Positions 1 to 7,280 of a DNA stretch of 13,178 nt are shown here, in pieces (position 1 is the stretch's first letter; each line of letters opens with the position of its first letter). Source of the stretch: Synechococcus sp. MED650 (GTDB lineage Bacteria > Cyanobacteriota > Cyanobacteriia > PCC-6307 > Cyanobiaceae); contig NZHI01000050.1 of assembly GCA_002691345.1 (NCBI GenBank), positions 25,859 to 39,036 on the forward strand, in the 5' to 3' direction. The notes beneath the pieces are model-generated. The model did no database searches. It had not been told where the DNA came from and saw only the letters and a program-made list of their open reading frames with translations. The position numbers and the translations under genes were made by a program.

Positions 1-877
1 CGGGCTGACGCTGCAGTTCCGCTGCATGGAAGATCAGGCCAAAGCGGTCGATCTGCTCGCTGCACTCCACATCAATTTGGCGCAGGCGGCTGACAGCCAC
101 CTGTGGCAGGTCCGTGCGACGCAGCAGGGAGCGGATCAGGGTGCGGATCGTGGCAAGGGGAGTGCGCACTTCATGGGTCAGTGCCTCCAGCAGGCTGAGG
201 TCGCTTCCTGATCCAGCCTCTTGGGCGCTCTCCGTGCGCAGCGGTTGGAACATCAGGCTCGGAGCAGCCTCGGTGAGTCGTTCGGCGACACGGGGCCAGA
301 AGCGGCTGGCGAATGTCTCATCGCTCTGCAGGGATCCCAGTTCCTCCAGGGATCGGCGCAGCTGATCGGCCTCGGAAGGAGACTGCTGCTGCAGCCGACG
401 GCCCAGCTGAAGGAGAACATCGCTGAGAGTGGCCGGGTCGCTGCGCATGAGCAGTTGTCTGCCATTGGCTGGACCATGGAGGGCGAGGGCCACCTGGCAC
501 TTGGGGGTGATGACCAGCAGAAAAGGATCCAGACCGTCGTCTGGATGCAGCGAGAGCCGCTGAAAGCACTGCAGTGATGTCTTGCTTTGTTCAGTGCAAG
601 CGCGGCCTGGCAGAGCAGAGGGGTGTTCGCTCGGTTCGACCAGTTGATCAGGGGCCCAGACCCAACCCTGGAGATGCTCCAGCAACTCTGGTTCGTATAA
701 GGCGGGCAGGGGAGCTGCCAACCAGATGCCTTGATCAACAGGATGGTCGAGCAGGTCTTGCTGCAGGCTGTCCAGGGCCGCCCACCAGAGCCGCCGCGCT
801 CCGATCTCGTCGCACTGGCCAGGCGGAACATCCTGCGCCAGTTTTTGACGCAGGTCGGTGAAAGAAGGAACGCTCAA
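1..877 (-). CDS. Soluble two-component sensor histidine kinase, partial (C-terminus beyond left edge)
   Basis: An open frame read from 877 gives 292 residues and runs off the left edge. Residues 230-240 contain the H-box LTHEVRTPL, with His235 the likely autophosphorylation site, followed by the helical dimerisation region typical of HisKA. The ATP-binding domain would lie outside the window. The first roughly 225 residues have no membrane segment, so the kinase is probably cytoplasmic. Residues about 115-165 (FLLVITPKCQVALALHG and a following amphipathic helix) may form a small sensory domain, but I cannot name its family. The only plausible start is TTG at 877-875, which overlaps the rodA stop (TTGA); no in-frame ATG or GTG was seen just upstream. 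It is the last visible gene of an mrp-rodA-kinase operon. The kinase identity is clear from the H-box; its signal and partner regulator are unknown. Confidence 0.85.
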   Translation of the reverse strand, partial: MSVPSFTDLRQKLAQDVPPGQCDEIGARRLWWAALDSLQQDLLDHPVDQGIWLAAPLPALYEPELLEHLQGWVWAPDQLVEPSEHPSALPGRACTEQSKTSLQCFQRLSLHPDDGLDPFLLVITPKCQVALALHGPANGRQLLMRSDPATLSDVLLQLGRRLQQQSPSEADQLRRSLEELGSLQSDETFASRFWPRVAERLTEAAPSLMFQPLRTESAQEAGSGSDLSLLEALTHEVRTPLATIRTLIRSLLRRTDLPQVAVSRLRQIDVECSEQIDRFGLIFHAAELQRQP

Positions 878-2112
878 CGGAGCTGAGTGAACGACCGACG
901 GCTCTGACGGACCACCGATAGACAGAGGCCCAGAGCAATGAAGTTCACCACCATTGCTGATCGGCCGTAACTGAGGAATGGAAGGGGGATTCCCGTGACG
1001 GGTCCAAGGCCGATGGTCATGAAGATGTTCACCACAACCTGGAACATCAGCATCGTTCCAATGCCGATCACAACCAGGGATTCGAAGTCAGTTCTTGCGT
1101 TCCGGGCGATCTGAAGCAGCCGGGCCATCAACAAGGCAAAGCCCACCACCACAAGACCGCAACCGATGAACCCGGTCTCCTCCCCCAGCGCACTGAAGAT
1201 GAAATCGGTGTGCTGCTCGGGAATGAAGCGGAGTTTGGTCAGCTGACCCTGTAGCAGGCCCATCCCCAGCAAGCCCCCGGATCCAATGCCAACGGTGCTC
1301 TGAAGCAGGTGATACCCGCCACCGAGAGGGTCCTGGCTGGGGTCAAGAAACAACACCAGACGATCCCGTTGGTAATCCTTCAGGCCGTTGAGCCACAGCC
1401 ATGGGGTGATGGCCGCCATTGCCCCGTGAATGACGACAGTGATGGTTGCTGCCAATCGCTTCCAGGGCAGGGATCGGAACGCAATCACCGCCATCGCCGG
1501 AATCCAGAGCCCCATCGCCCACGGCAGGATCCCCGAGAGAAGAGCTGTGACCAACGGTGAGAGCAGCAAAATGACCCACTCGATCGGCATTCCAGACCAA
1601 TAGAGCATCGTCAGCATGAGGGCCCCGAAGACCAGGGAAGTTCCCAGATCTGGCTGGATAAACACCAGTAGCCATGGGATGGAGATGACCCCAAGTGGTC
1701 GCATCAGATCGACTGGACGCTCGACGGGATGCCGCGACAACACAGCGGCCAACAAAAGGATCGCGGCAACCTTGGCGAATTCCGAGGGCTGAACATGAAC
1801 GCCTCCGATGCTGATCCAACGCTGGGCGCCCAGAGCTGTGGTTCCGATGATCCGCACGGCGACCAGGCTGATCACGGTCAAGCCGTAAACGGGAATTAAC
1901 AGTGGGCGAAGACGTTGCAGGGGTAAACGTTCAAGGCCAAGAGCCACCAGAGCACCAAAAGCGGCGGTGATCCAGTGGTGATACCACCCGGCATAGTCCG
2001 CCTGCCGCTGGGTGCTCGCGATGAGCACTCCCGCAATACCCACCATCGCCAGCGGGACACCCCAGAGAACCCATTCACGACGTTGCCTGCGGCGATGGGA
2101 GCTGGTGAACAT
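874..2112 (-). CDS. rodA: Rod shape-determining protein RodA (SEDS peptidoglycan glycosyltransferase)
   Basis: A 412-residue polytopic membrane protein of the RodA/FtsW/SpoVE family. Members polymerise lipid II into glycan strands together with a class B PBP during cell elongation. Visible landmarks are PSEFAKVA at 109-116, QPDLGTS at 153-159, FLDPSQDPLGGGYH at 255-268 (the region holding the essential Asp of SEDS polymerases), GIGSGG at 275-280, PEQHTDFIFSALGEE at 298-312 and GPVTGIPLPFLSYG at 370-383. About ten hydrophobic segments are apparent and length is typical. RodA is preferred to FtsW from the DPxxDPLGGGYH and PEQHTDF pattern and the short tails. The usual SYGGS motif reads SYGRS here (Arg384). 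The ATG at 2112 lies 3 bases after the mrp stop, and the stop overlaps the TTG start of the kinase, so all three are probably co-transcribed. Confidence 0.93.
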   Translation of the reverse strand: MFTSSHRRRQRREWVLWGVPLAMVGIAGVLIASTQRQADYAGWYHHWITAAFGALVALGLERLPLQRLRPLLIPVYGLTVISLVAVRIIGTTALGAQRWISIGGVHVQPSEFAKVAAILLLAAVLSRHPVERPVDLMRPLGVISIPWLLVFIQPDLGTSLVFGALMLTMLYWSGMPIEWVILLLSPLVTALLSGILPWAMGLWIPAMAVIAFRSLPWKRLAATITVVIHGAMAAITPWLWLNGLKDYQRDRLVLFLDPSQDPLGGGYHLLQSTVGIGSGGLLGMGLLQGQLTKLRFIPEQHTDFIFSALGEETGFIGCGLVVVGFALLMARLLQIARNARTDFESLVVIGIGTMLMFQVVVNIFMTIGLGPVTGIPLPFLSYGRSAMVVNFIALGLCLSVVRQSRRSFTQLR

Positions 2113-2115
2113 GCC

Positions 2116-3192
2116 TCAGGCCGGTTGTGCCACGGCCTGGAGAACACCATCGGCAAGCTCCCGGAATGCGGACGCGCTTGCTGAATCCGGTCGGTTGATC
2201 ACGATTGGCCGGCCACTGTCTCCGCCTTCCTGCACAGGCATCTCCATCGGGATCTGGGCGAGCAGGGGCACGTCGTAATCCGCCGCCAGGGTGGCGCCGC
2301 CGCCGCTGCCGAACAGGGCATAACGACGGTCTGGAAGATCCGGTGGAATAAAGGAACTCATGTTCTCGGCCACTCCCAGAACGGGGATGCCCATCTGGCG
2401 GAACATTGCCAGGCCGCGTCTTGCATCCTGCAGGGAGACCTGCTGGGGAGTCGTCACAATCACAACACCGGCCATCGGCACCGCTTGGGCCAGGGAAAGT
2501 TGTGCATCTCCCGTACCCGGCGGTAGGTCCACCACGAGGACGTCGCGCTCACCCCATTCCGCTTGGTAGAGGAACTGACGGATGATGCCGTTGAGCATCG
2601 GACCCCGCCAAATCACAGGCTGGTGCTCGTCGATCAGCAGACCCATGGAGACCATGGCGATCCCACAGCTCTCGATTGGCTTGATCCGTTGTTGGTCCCC
2701 ACTGCCCTGGACTTCGGGGGTCTGACCGGCGACCCCAAGCATCGTCGGCGCATTGGGGCCGTAGATGTCGGCATCAAGCAGGCCGACTTTCAATCCCTGT
2801 TGGGCCAGTGAACAGGCCAGGTTGACGGCCACGGTGCTTTTCCCAACTCCCCCTTTGCCACTGCTGACGGCAATCACCTGGCGAACCCCGGGAATGGCCT
2901 GGCGATCCGCCGGTTGGCCGTGTCCAGCCTGGCCGATGCCTCCCTGGCTGGGCGGTTGGCCGACCTCGATCTGCACCTCATCAATCCCGTCCAGTGTGAG
3001 CAATGCCGTTCTGGCTTCGGTCACAATGCGATCGCGCTGGCTCTGAGCGAAGCCAGGAAGGTTGAGGCGGAAGACGGCCCGTGGCGGCGACACCCGGATC
3101 TGATCGATCCAGCCAAGGTCCAGGGCTGTCTTCCCGCTGCCGGCATCTTTTACCTGCTCAAGGGCGTGGGCCGCCTGCTGGACCGGAGTCAT
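2116..3192 (-). CDS. mrp: Mrp/ApbC/NBP35-family P-loop ATPase, probable Fe-S cluster carrier
   Basis: A 358-residue protein. Residues about 1-80 resemble the DUF59/MIP18 domain, and the rest is a ParA/MinD-like ATPase with the deviant Walker [10 protein letters not shown] at 112-120, [11 protein letters not shown] at 140-150, WRGPML at 195-200 and DLPPGTGD at 222-229. The family assembles or carries Fe-S clusters; relatives include ApbC, Nbp35 and chloroplast HCF101. The CxxC cluster-binding motif of ApbC is absent: after ENMS (276-279) the sequence reads SFIPPDLPD. The whole protein has only two cysteines, at 127 and 176. I chose the ATG at 3192, which begins MTPVQQAA and leads straight into the DUF59-like region; the frame stays open to 3441, but that extension would run into hemF and has no family-like content. 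It heads the mrp-rodA-kinase operon and diverges from hemF. Confidence 0.92.
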   Translation of the reverse strand: MTPVQQAAHALEQVKDAGSGKTALDLGWIDQIRVSPPRAVFRLNLPGFAQSQRDRIVTEARTALLTLDGIDEVQIEVGQPPSQGGIGQAGHGQPADRQAIPGVRQVIAVSSGKGGVGKSTVAVNLACSLAQQGLKVGLLDADIYGPNAPTMLGVAGQTPEVQGSGDQQRIKPIESCGIAMVSMGLLIDEHQPVIWRGPMLNGIIRQFLYQAEWGERDVLVVDLPPGTGDAQLSLAQAVPMAGVVIVTTPQQVSLQDARRGLAMFRQMGIPVLGVAENMSSFIPPDLPDRRYALFGSGGGATLAADYDVPLLAQIPMEMPVQEGGDSGRPIVINRPDSASASAFRELADGVLQAVAQPA

Positions 3193-3310
3193 CCTTTTCA
3201 CCAAGACAATTTGGATCCTAGGGGCGGCGCCCATGACAGTCCCTGACGGAACCTTGTCGGGATCCGGGCTGACCTGTTTAGGTTTCCTGACCAACACCAG
3301 CCTCACCTTC
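3193..3310. promoter_or_regulatory. Divergent intergenic region between mrp and hemF
   Basis: These 118 bases separate the start codons of mrp (minus) and hemF (plus), so both promoters should lie here or inside the first codons. For hemF, TTGTCG at 3254-3259 and TTTAGG near 3277-3282 have roughly promoter-like spacing, but the match is weak. A short GC-rich inverted repeat, GGGC-GGC-GCCC, lies around 3222-3232. No known operator is recognised. The region is inferred from gene orientation only. Confidence 0.35.
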
Positions 3311-4399
3311 ATGGTCCGTTCGCTGATCCGCCGTGTTCTCGGTCGCCAGGACCGCGGTGCTGAACGTCCAACTTTGGAGCTGCCGCCCAAGGATTCCCGG
3401 GAGCGGGCTCGGGCGATGGTGATGGGCCTGCAGGACGACATCTGCTCTGGGCTGGAAGCCCTTGATGGGCAAGGTCGTTTTGCTGAGGAGAGTTGGGTGC
3501 GGCCTGAAGGCGGTGGGGGGCGCTCCCGGGTGATGCGTGAAGGCCGCGTTTTCGAGCAGGGCGGTGTGAATTTTTCGGAGGTGCAAGGTGAGGAGCTCCC
3601 TCCGTCGATCCTTAAGCAACGGCCTGAAGCGAAGGGTCATCCCTGGTTTGCCACAGGGACCTCCATGGTTCTGCATCCTCGTAATCCATACATTCCCACT
3701 GTTCACCTCAACTACCGCTACTTCGAAGCCGGCCCGGTTTGGTGGTTCGGTGGTGGAGCGGATCTGACGCCCTATTACCCGTTCCTTGAGGACGCCCGTC
3801 ATTTTCATCGCACCCACCAGGCTGCCTGCGATTCGGTTCACCCGGATTTGCACAAGGTGTTCAAGCCCTGGTGCGATGAATATTTCTACCTGAAACACCG
3901 CGGTGAAACCCGTGGTGTCGGTGGAATTTTCTACGACTACCAAGATTCCAACGGGATCCTCTACAAAGGCCAGGATCCGCAGGGTGTTGCAGCTCAGGTA
4001 TCGGGTGGTCTGGGAGCCCGCCCGCTCGGTTGGGAGCAGCTGTTTGCCCTTGGTCAGGCCAATGGCCGGGCCTTCTTGCCCTCCTACTCACCAATTGTTG
4101 AGAAACGCCACCCCATGGCTTACGGGGATCGGGAACGCCAATTTCAGCTTTATCGACGGGGGCGTTATGTCGAATTCAATCTCGTTTGGGATCGCGGCAC
4201 AATTTTCGGATTGCAGACCAACGGCCGCACCGAATCGATCCTGATGTCCCTTCCGCCGCTGGTGCGCTGGGAGTACGGCTACTCGGCCGAGGCCGGCTCC
4301 AGGGAGGCCCTGCTCACGGAGTTGTTCACCAAGCCGCAGGATTGGCATGGCGATTCCAGCTTGGACGATCGCTGTCGCCCCCACGGCGCCATCAACTGA
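3311..4399 (+). CDS. hemF: Oxygen-dependent coproporphyrinogen III oxidase
   Basis: A 362-residue enzyme that oxidatively decarboxylates coproporphyrinogen III to protoporphyrinogen IX using O2, in the heme and chlorophyll pathway. Family motifs are strong and in order: [15 protein letters not shown] at 125-139, [13 protein letters not shown] at 144-156, [16 protein letters not shown] at 195-210, [20 protein letters not shown] at 264-283, and [18 protein letters not shown] with [12 protein letters not shown] at 289-324. Length matches cyanobacterial HemF. The ATG at 3311 (MVRSLIRR) is preferred over an upstream ATG at 3233, which would fill the divergent promoter region. Its stop overlaps the end of the convergent amidase-like gene by 8 bases, so there is no room for a classical terminator between them. 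Confidence 0.96.
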   Translation: MVRSLIRRVLGRQDRGAERPTLELPPKDSRERARAMVMGLQDDICSGLEALDGQGRFAEESWVRPEGGGGRSRVMREGRVFEQGGVNFSEVQGEELPPSILKQRPEAKGHPWFATGTSMVLHPRNPYIPTVHLNYRYFEAGPVWWFGGGADLTPYYPFLEDARHFHRTHQAACDSVHPDLHKVFKPWCDEYFYLKHRGETRGVGGIFYDYQDSNGILYKGQDPQGVAAQVSGGLGARPLGWEQLFALGQANGRAFLPSYSPIVEKRHPMAYGDRERQFQLYRRGRYVEFNLVWDRGTIFGLQTNGRTESILMSLPPLVRWEYGYSAEAGSREALLTELFTKPQDWHGDSSLDDRCRPHGAIN

Positions 4400-5222
4400 C
4401 GCCCTTCACCAGGGCATCCACCACGCGCTCTGCCAGGCAGTTGACGGTGTTGCTGCGGGTTTTGGGGTTGCGGAGCTTTTGCTCCAGAGGCGGCTCCAAC
4501 ATCGCGATTTCAAGGATGCCGATCCCGCGCCGGGGCCCTCCCAGTCCACCGCGAAAGTTTCGGGGAAAACGTCCAAATGCCTGAGCCAGGCTTTCGTCGA
4601 CCACATTCAGGGGTCGGTTAATCGCGGGAATTAACCCGGATCCGAAGCCATGGGGCCGGTAAGCGTCGAAGTGAATCTCGAGAATGTAGTCACCGCGAGC
4701 TGACCACAATTTCGCCCTCGACCAATTCGTATCCGGGTCAGCATCATTCCGGATCGTGAAGGATGGTGGGTTGTATGCGCTGATGTTCAGTCCGCGGTTC
4801 AGGCCCTGCTGAACGATGGCCTTCTGAACTTGAAGGTTCCAATACAGCTCATCACGGATTCCCTGTTGCATCGGCGGCTGCCCCTGTTTGTCAACCATGA
4901 AGCCCGGTGTGCCGGCACTGGCCATCCCCTGGGAATCGGCGTGGCCGGCCATCACCACGATCGGCAGGTCTGCCCTCACGGGGCGTCGTCCCACCCAGCG
5001 GCCAGGCTCTCGGGTGCGAGCTCCGAGTAACGGGTCAGGGTTGGCGGGCGCTGGACAGGCTGGTTTGGCGATCGCAGCTCCTTTTGGAGTGCTGGGCGGT
5101 TCCGCCGGCAGCCAGTTGCGTGTCTCCGCCGCTTTGGTTAACGCCAGGGTGACTAAGCACAGACCCGTAAAACCCAGCACGGTTGTGAAGCGACGTCGTT
5201 TCAACCAACTCGGCAGACGCAT
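4392..5222 (-). CDS. Membrane-anchored N-acetylmuramoyl-L-alanine amidase-like protein (Amidase_3 type, divergent)
   Basis: 276 residues. A basic start and a hydrophobic segment at about 13-30 look like a signal anchor or signal peptide, followed by a Pro/Ala-rich linker to about 80. The rest fits a divergent zinc-dependent Amidase_3 fold: AGHADSQG at 92-99 (His94), Glu125 in the helix [15 protein letters not shown] at 182-188 (His184), and GILEIAML at 235-242 (Glu238, position of the catalytic Glu). These match the His-Glu-His-Glu order of the family, which cleaves the bond between MurNAc and the stem peptide, so a periplasmic cell-wall role is likely. The match is motif-based and the loops differ from classical AmiC. 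The ATG at 5222 lies 5 bases after the stop of the CCB1-like gene, which suggests co-transcription. Confidence 0.72.
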   Translation of the reverse strand: MRLPSWLKRRRFTTVLGFTGLCLVTLALTKAAETRNWLPAEPPSTPKGAAIAKPACPAPANPDPLLGARTREPGRWVGRRPVRADLPIVVMAGHADSQGMASAGTPGFMVDKQGQPPMQQGIRDELYWNLQVQKAIVQQGLNRGLNISAYNPPSFTIRNDADPDTNWSRAKLWSARGDYILEIHFDAYRPHGFGSGLIPAINRPLNVVDESLAQAFGRFPRNFRGGLGGPRRGIGILEIAMLEPPLEQKLRNPKTRSNTVNCLAERVVDALVKGVS

Positions 5223-5227
5223 TGATT

Positions 5228-5782
5228 TCAGATCGGAGACGACAGAAGAGACCCGTCACTCGCGAGCTCGAGGGTTTGGGCGAGCTCGAGTTCGATAGCG
5301 ATCAGCTCATCACGGTGGGCCCGCAGGCGGATGGCACTGCCCCCATCGATTGGCGCTGGTAGCAGTTGCAGTTCCAGGGCCTCAGTGCGAGCCGCCCGAC
5401 GGCGGTAGACCCATCCGGCCAAGGGCCCCAGACCGACCAGGAGCAGGGGCCACCAGGTCAGCTGCGGCAAGAGCTGGCGCAGAACGAGGCCGAAGCAACC
5501 GGCACCGATGGCAGCCAGCAGGGTCAGGAGCAGGGCCAAGACATCGCTGGAGGCGACCTGGCCCTGGAAGCGCAGCACCTGGCGTTCCGCGTCGCCGCCA
5601 TCGCGCTTCCAGCCTCGTTGTTCCAACCAGCCGCTGAGGCCGTCGAGAACAGTGAGGGGTGGCTGTGGCGAGATCACATCAACCACAGTGGTGCGGTCTT
5701 TACTGGCGGCCCGAAGAAAAAAGACCAGACCGATCGCCAGCAGAACGGTGAGCAGGAGGGTGGACTGGAATCCTGCAGGCAT
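5228..5782 (-). CDS. Probable CCB1-like cofactor assembly of complex C (cytochrome b6f) protein
   Basis: A 184-residue membrane protein. Hydrophobic segments lie at about 6-24, 80-101 and 108-126. Between the first two is a hydrophilic stretch with LSGWLEQRGWKRDGGDAERQ at 49-68, and the tail after RRR (127-129) is charged, with the phrase DGGSAIRLRAHRDELIAIEL. This layout and wording match, from memory, the cyanobacterial family annotated as cofactor assembly of complex C subunit B (CCB1, formerly DUF3529), needed for covalent heme ci attachment to cytochrome b6. No catalytic motif supports this directly. It lies 57 bases after the winged-helix-like gene and 5 bases before the amidase-like gene. 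Its 3' end contains a GCGAGCTCGAG direct repeat. Confidence 0.58.
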   Translation of the reverse strand: MPAGFQSTLLLTVLLAIGLVFFLRAASKDRTTVVDVISPQPPLTVLDGLSGWLEQRGWKRDGGDAERQVLRFQGQVASSDVLALLLTLLAAIGAGCFGLVLRQLLPQLTWWPLLLVGLGPLAGWVYRRRAARTEALELQLLPAPIDGGSAIRLRAHRDELIAIELELAQTLELASDGSLLSSPI

Positions 5783-5839
5783 GCTTGCTGAGCGGTATCG
5801 GGTTGGTCCTTTTTAGGTGCTTCGAGCGCTTCCGGGGAA

Positions 5840-6223
5840 TCAGTGAACAGCGAAGCGGTGAGAATCCAGCCAGGAGCGCCAGGGAGTCATCAACTTTTCA
5901 GCTTCGCGGCGTGCTTCGCTCTGCAAATGCAGCATCCGTCTTGGACGCCCCCTGCTGGGGCACCGCTGGGTGTAACTGCTGATCGAACCTTGTTGCTCTA
6001 GGAAGTCCAGCGCCTGCTGCATCACTGTTTCCGAAAGTCGCAGCTGAGGTTCCTCCCTCATCAGTTTCTGAAGCAATCCAGAGGGGTAGTTGTCGTCTTT
6101 AAGGAGGCATTCCAGGATCCAGCAAACCGCCAGCTCGAGGTCGAGGAACTGCGGCGGCGGTTGCTGGAAATACTGCTCGATATCAGCCAGGCAAGTGCGG
6201 GAAAGCTTGCGACGGGAAAACAC
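5840..6223 (-). CDS. Small winged-helix-like protein, possible transcriptional regulator
   Basis: A 127-residue soluble protein not assigned to a named family. Residues about 28-100 are compatible with a winged helix: helix LDLELAVCWILECLLKD at 27-43, YPSGLLQKLMREEP at 46-59, a likely recognition helix SETVMQQALDFLEQQG at 64-79, then a wing-like basic segment SRGRPRRMLHL at 90-100. The order resembles PadR- or MarR-type regulators, in which a helix-turn-helix is followed by a basic wing, but the match is only by pattern. The C-terminal helix is charged. It is the first gene of a minus-strand run with the CCB1-like and amidase-like genes, and a perfect inverted repeat lies 31 bases upstream of its start, which would fit autoregulation. 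An RNA-binding or structural role cannot be excluded. Confidence 0.7.
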   Translation of the reverse strand: MFSRRKLSRTCLADIEQYFQQPPPQFLDLELAVCWILECLLKDDNYPSGLLQKLMREEPQLRLSETVMQQALDFLEQQGSISSYTQRCPSRGRPRRMLHLQSEARREAEKLMTPWRSWLDSHRFAVH

Positions 6224-6254
6224 AGGAGCGGAATCACTCCCCCCATCAAAAACG

Positions 6255-6269
6255 ATCTCATTTTGAGAT
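6255..6269. promoter_or_regulatory. Perfect inverted repeat, candidate operator
   Basis: ATCTCA-TTT-TGAGAT is a 6-base perfect inverted repeat with a 3-base spacer. It sits in the 114-base gap between the divergent winged-helix-like gene (start 6223) and the RNase D gene (start 6338), a usual place for an operator. No T-run follows on either strand to suggest a terminator. That it binds the adjacent regulator is inference. A TTGACG at 6289-6294 could be a -35 element for the plus-strand gene, but no good -10 follows. Confidence 0.4.
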
Positions 6270-6337
6270 TCAAGAGGGATTTTCGTTTTTGACGGCTGTG
6301 TTGGTTGGTCAGACTGCGCCCGTGCTCCTCTGGATCA

Positions 6338-6982
6338 ATGGCTGAACAGCGTGCCAACCCTGCCGACTTTGCGGTTTTCGACGGTGATCTTGATGCAGCC
6401 TGGACTGAGCGATACCTCCAAGCTCCGCACCTGGCGGTCGACACCGAGGCGATGGGGCTGATTCATGGCCGTGACCGTCTCTGTCTGGTTCAGATCGCTG
6501 ATGGTGAGGATCGGGTTTCTTGTGTGCGGATTGCTCTGGGGCAAGCCGAAGCTCCCAACCTGAAGCGGCTGTTCGAGGCGACCGCGGTGGAGAAGGTGTT
6601 TCATTTCGCCCGTTTCGATGTGGCAGCCCTCGCCGCAGGGTTAGGGATTGCCGTGCAGCCGATCTTTTGCACCAAGGTTGGGAGTCGGCTTGGACGCACT
6701 TACACCCCCCGCCACGGTCTCAAGGATCTCGTTATGGAGTTGGTCGGGGTGGAGCTTGATAAATCGGCTCAGAGCAGTGATTGGGGGCGGGCGGATGAGC
6801 TGACTGATGCTCAACTGGCTTACGCCGCTAACGACGTTCGTTATCTGCTGCCGGCTCGGGAACAGTTGGAGAAAATGCTGCGTCGGGAGGGCCGCTGGGA
6901 ACTAGCCCAGCGTTGTTTTGGCTGTATTCCGGTGATCGCCGAACTGGATCGTTTGCGCTTCAACCAGACCTTTGAGCATTGA
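6338..6982 (+). CDS. rnd: RNase D-type 3'-5' exonuclease (DEDDy), short form
   Basis: A 214-residue exonuclease of the DnaQ-like superfamily. The metal-binding set is complete: VDTEAMGL at 34-41 (Asp35, Glu37), FHFARFDVAAL at 88-98 (Asp94), and YAANDVRYL at 162-170 (Tyr162, Asp166), which makes it a DEDDy enzyme. It ends soon after this motif and lacks the HRDC domains of E. coli RNase D, as do many short cyanobacterial versions. The likely role is 3' trimming of tRNA or other stable RNA in the cytoplasm; the exact substrate is unknown. The ATG at 6338 (MAEQRANPAD) is preferred over the in-frame codon at 6305, which adds an unrelated-looking leader. It is convergent with the 85-residue gene, 21 bases away, and no hairpin terminator is visible there. 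Confidence 0.88.
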   Translation: MAEQRANPADFAVFDGDLDAAWTERYLQAPHLAVDTEAMGLIHGRDRLCLVQIADGEDRVSCVRIALGQAEAPNLKRLFEATAVEKVFHFARFDVAALAAGLGIAVQPIFCTKVGSRLGRTYTPRHGLKDLVMELVGVELDKSAQSSDWGRADELTDAQLAYAANDVRYLLPAREQLEKMLRREGRWELAQRCFGCIPVIAELDRLRFNQTFEH

Positions 6983-7003
6983 TGGTGGCGGGCACTGAGG
7001 GGG

Positions 7004-7261
7004 TCAGTCTTCAAGAATGAAATTGCCGTCTCCCTCGCTGTTCTGCAGCAGGGAATCGAGTTGTTGTGCGTTGTCGCCCTTCTCCTGGTTGAGCGAGGCC
7101 AGCATCGATTCAGCCATGGCGATGCGAGCTGCTAGATCCCGGCCACCCTCTTGGGCAGCGGCTTGATCAACCCGACGCCGAGCACTGGCGAGGCTGATGC
7201 TGAGTCGACTGGCCAGCTGGGCACAGAGTTTCACGAAAGTGGGGTCCTGAATGGCGGCCAT
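7004..7261 (-). CDS. Small conserved-looking protein of unknown function (85 aa)
   Basis: I do not recognise a named family. The 85 residues are predicted mostly helical, with an Ala/Arg-rich first half (residues 12-47, including SRLSISLASARRRVDQAAAQ), a second helix AMAESMLASLNQEK at 48-61, and an acidic tail ending in LED. There is no signal peptide, membrane segment or cysteine pair (one Cys, at 13). Codon use matches its neighbours. The ATG at 7261 lies 19 bases after the stop of the LpxB-related gene, so the two are probably one transcript. It may be a small cytoplasmic accessory protein, but nothing in the sequence indicates a role. Confidence 0.7.
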   Translation of the reverse strand: MAAIQDPTFVKLCAQLASRLSISLASARRRVDQAAAQEGGRDLAARIAMAESMLASLNQEKGDNAQQLDSLLQNSEGDGNFILED

Positions 7262-7280
7262 CGCGTCGAACCGAGGTCCT

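Noticed and set aside
253..831. Long minus-strand open frame opposite the left end
   Set aside because: It is out of frame with the histidine kinase, whose H-box and continuous reading from 877 to 2 explain the same strand better.
3233..3310. Upstream ATG for hemF at 3233
   Set aside because: The added 26 residues have no HemF-like content and would fill the only space for divergent promoters.
3193..3441. N-terminal extension of mrp up to 3441
   Set aside because: It would overlap the hemF coding start and its residues are Arg/Ser-rich without family resemblance; the ATG at 3192 fits.
5068..5075. HIP1 octamer GCGATCGC
   Set aside because: A single copy was noticed in 13 kb, so there is no sign of the enrichment seen in many freshwater cyanobacteria.
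5261..5291. Direct repeat of CGAGCTCGAG
   Set aside because: It lies in the coding end of the CCB1-like gene and encodes the repeated LEL/LAQ helix residues; probably codon-level coincidence.
5366..5791. Plus-strand open frame opposite the CCB1-like gene
   Set aside because: Gln/Gly-rich composition typical of an antisense shadow; the minus-strand frame has proper membrane segments.
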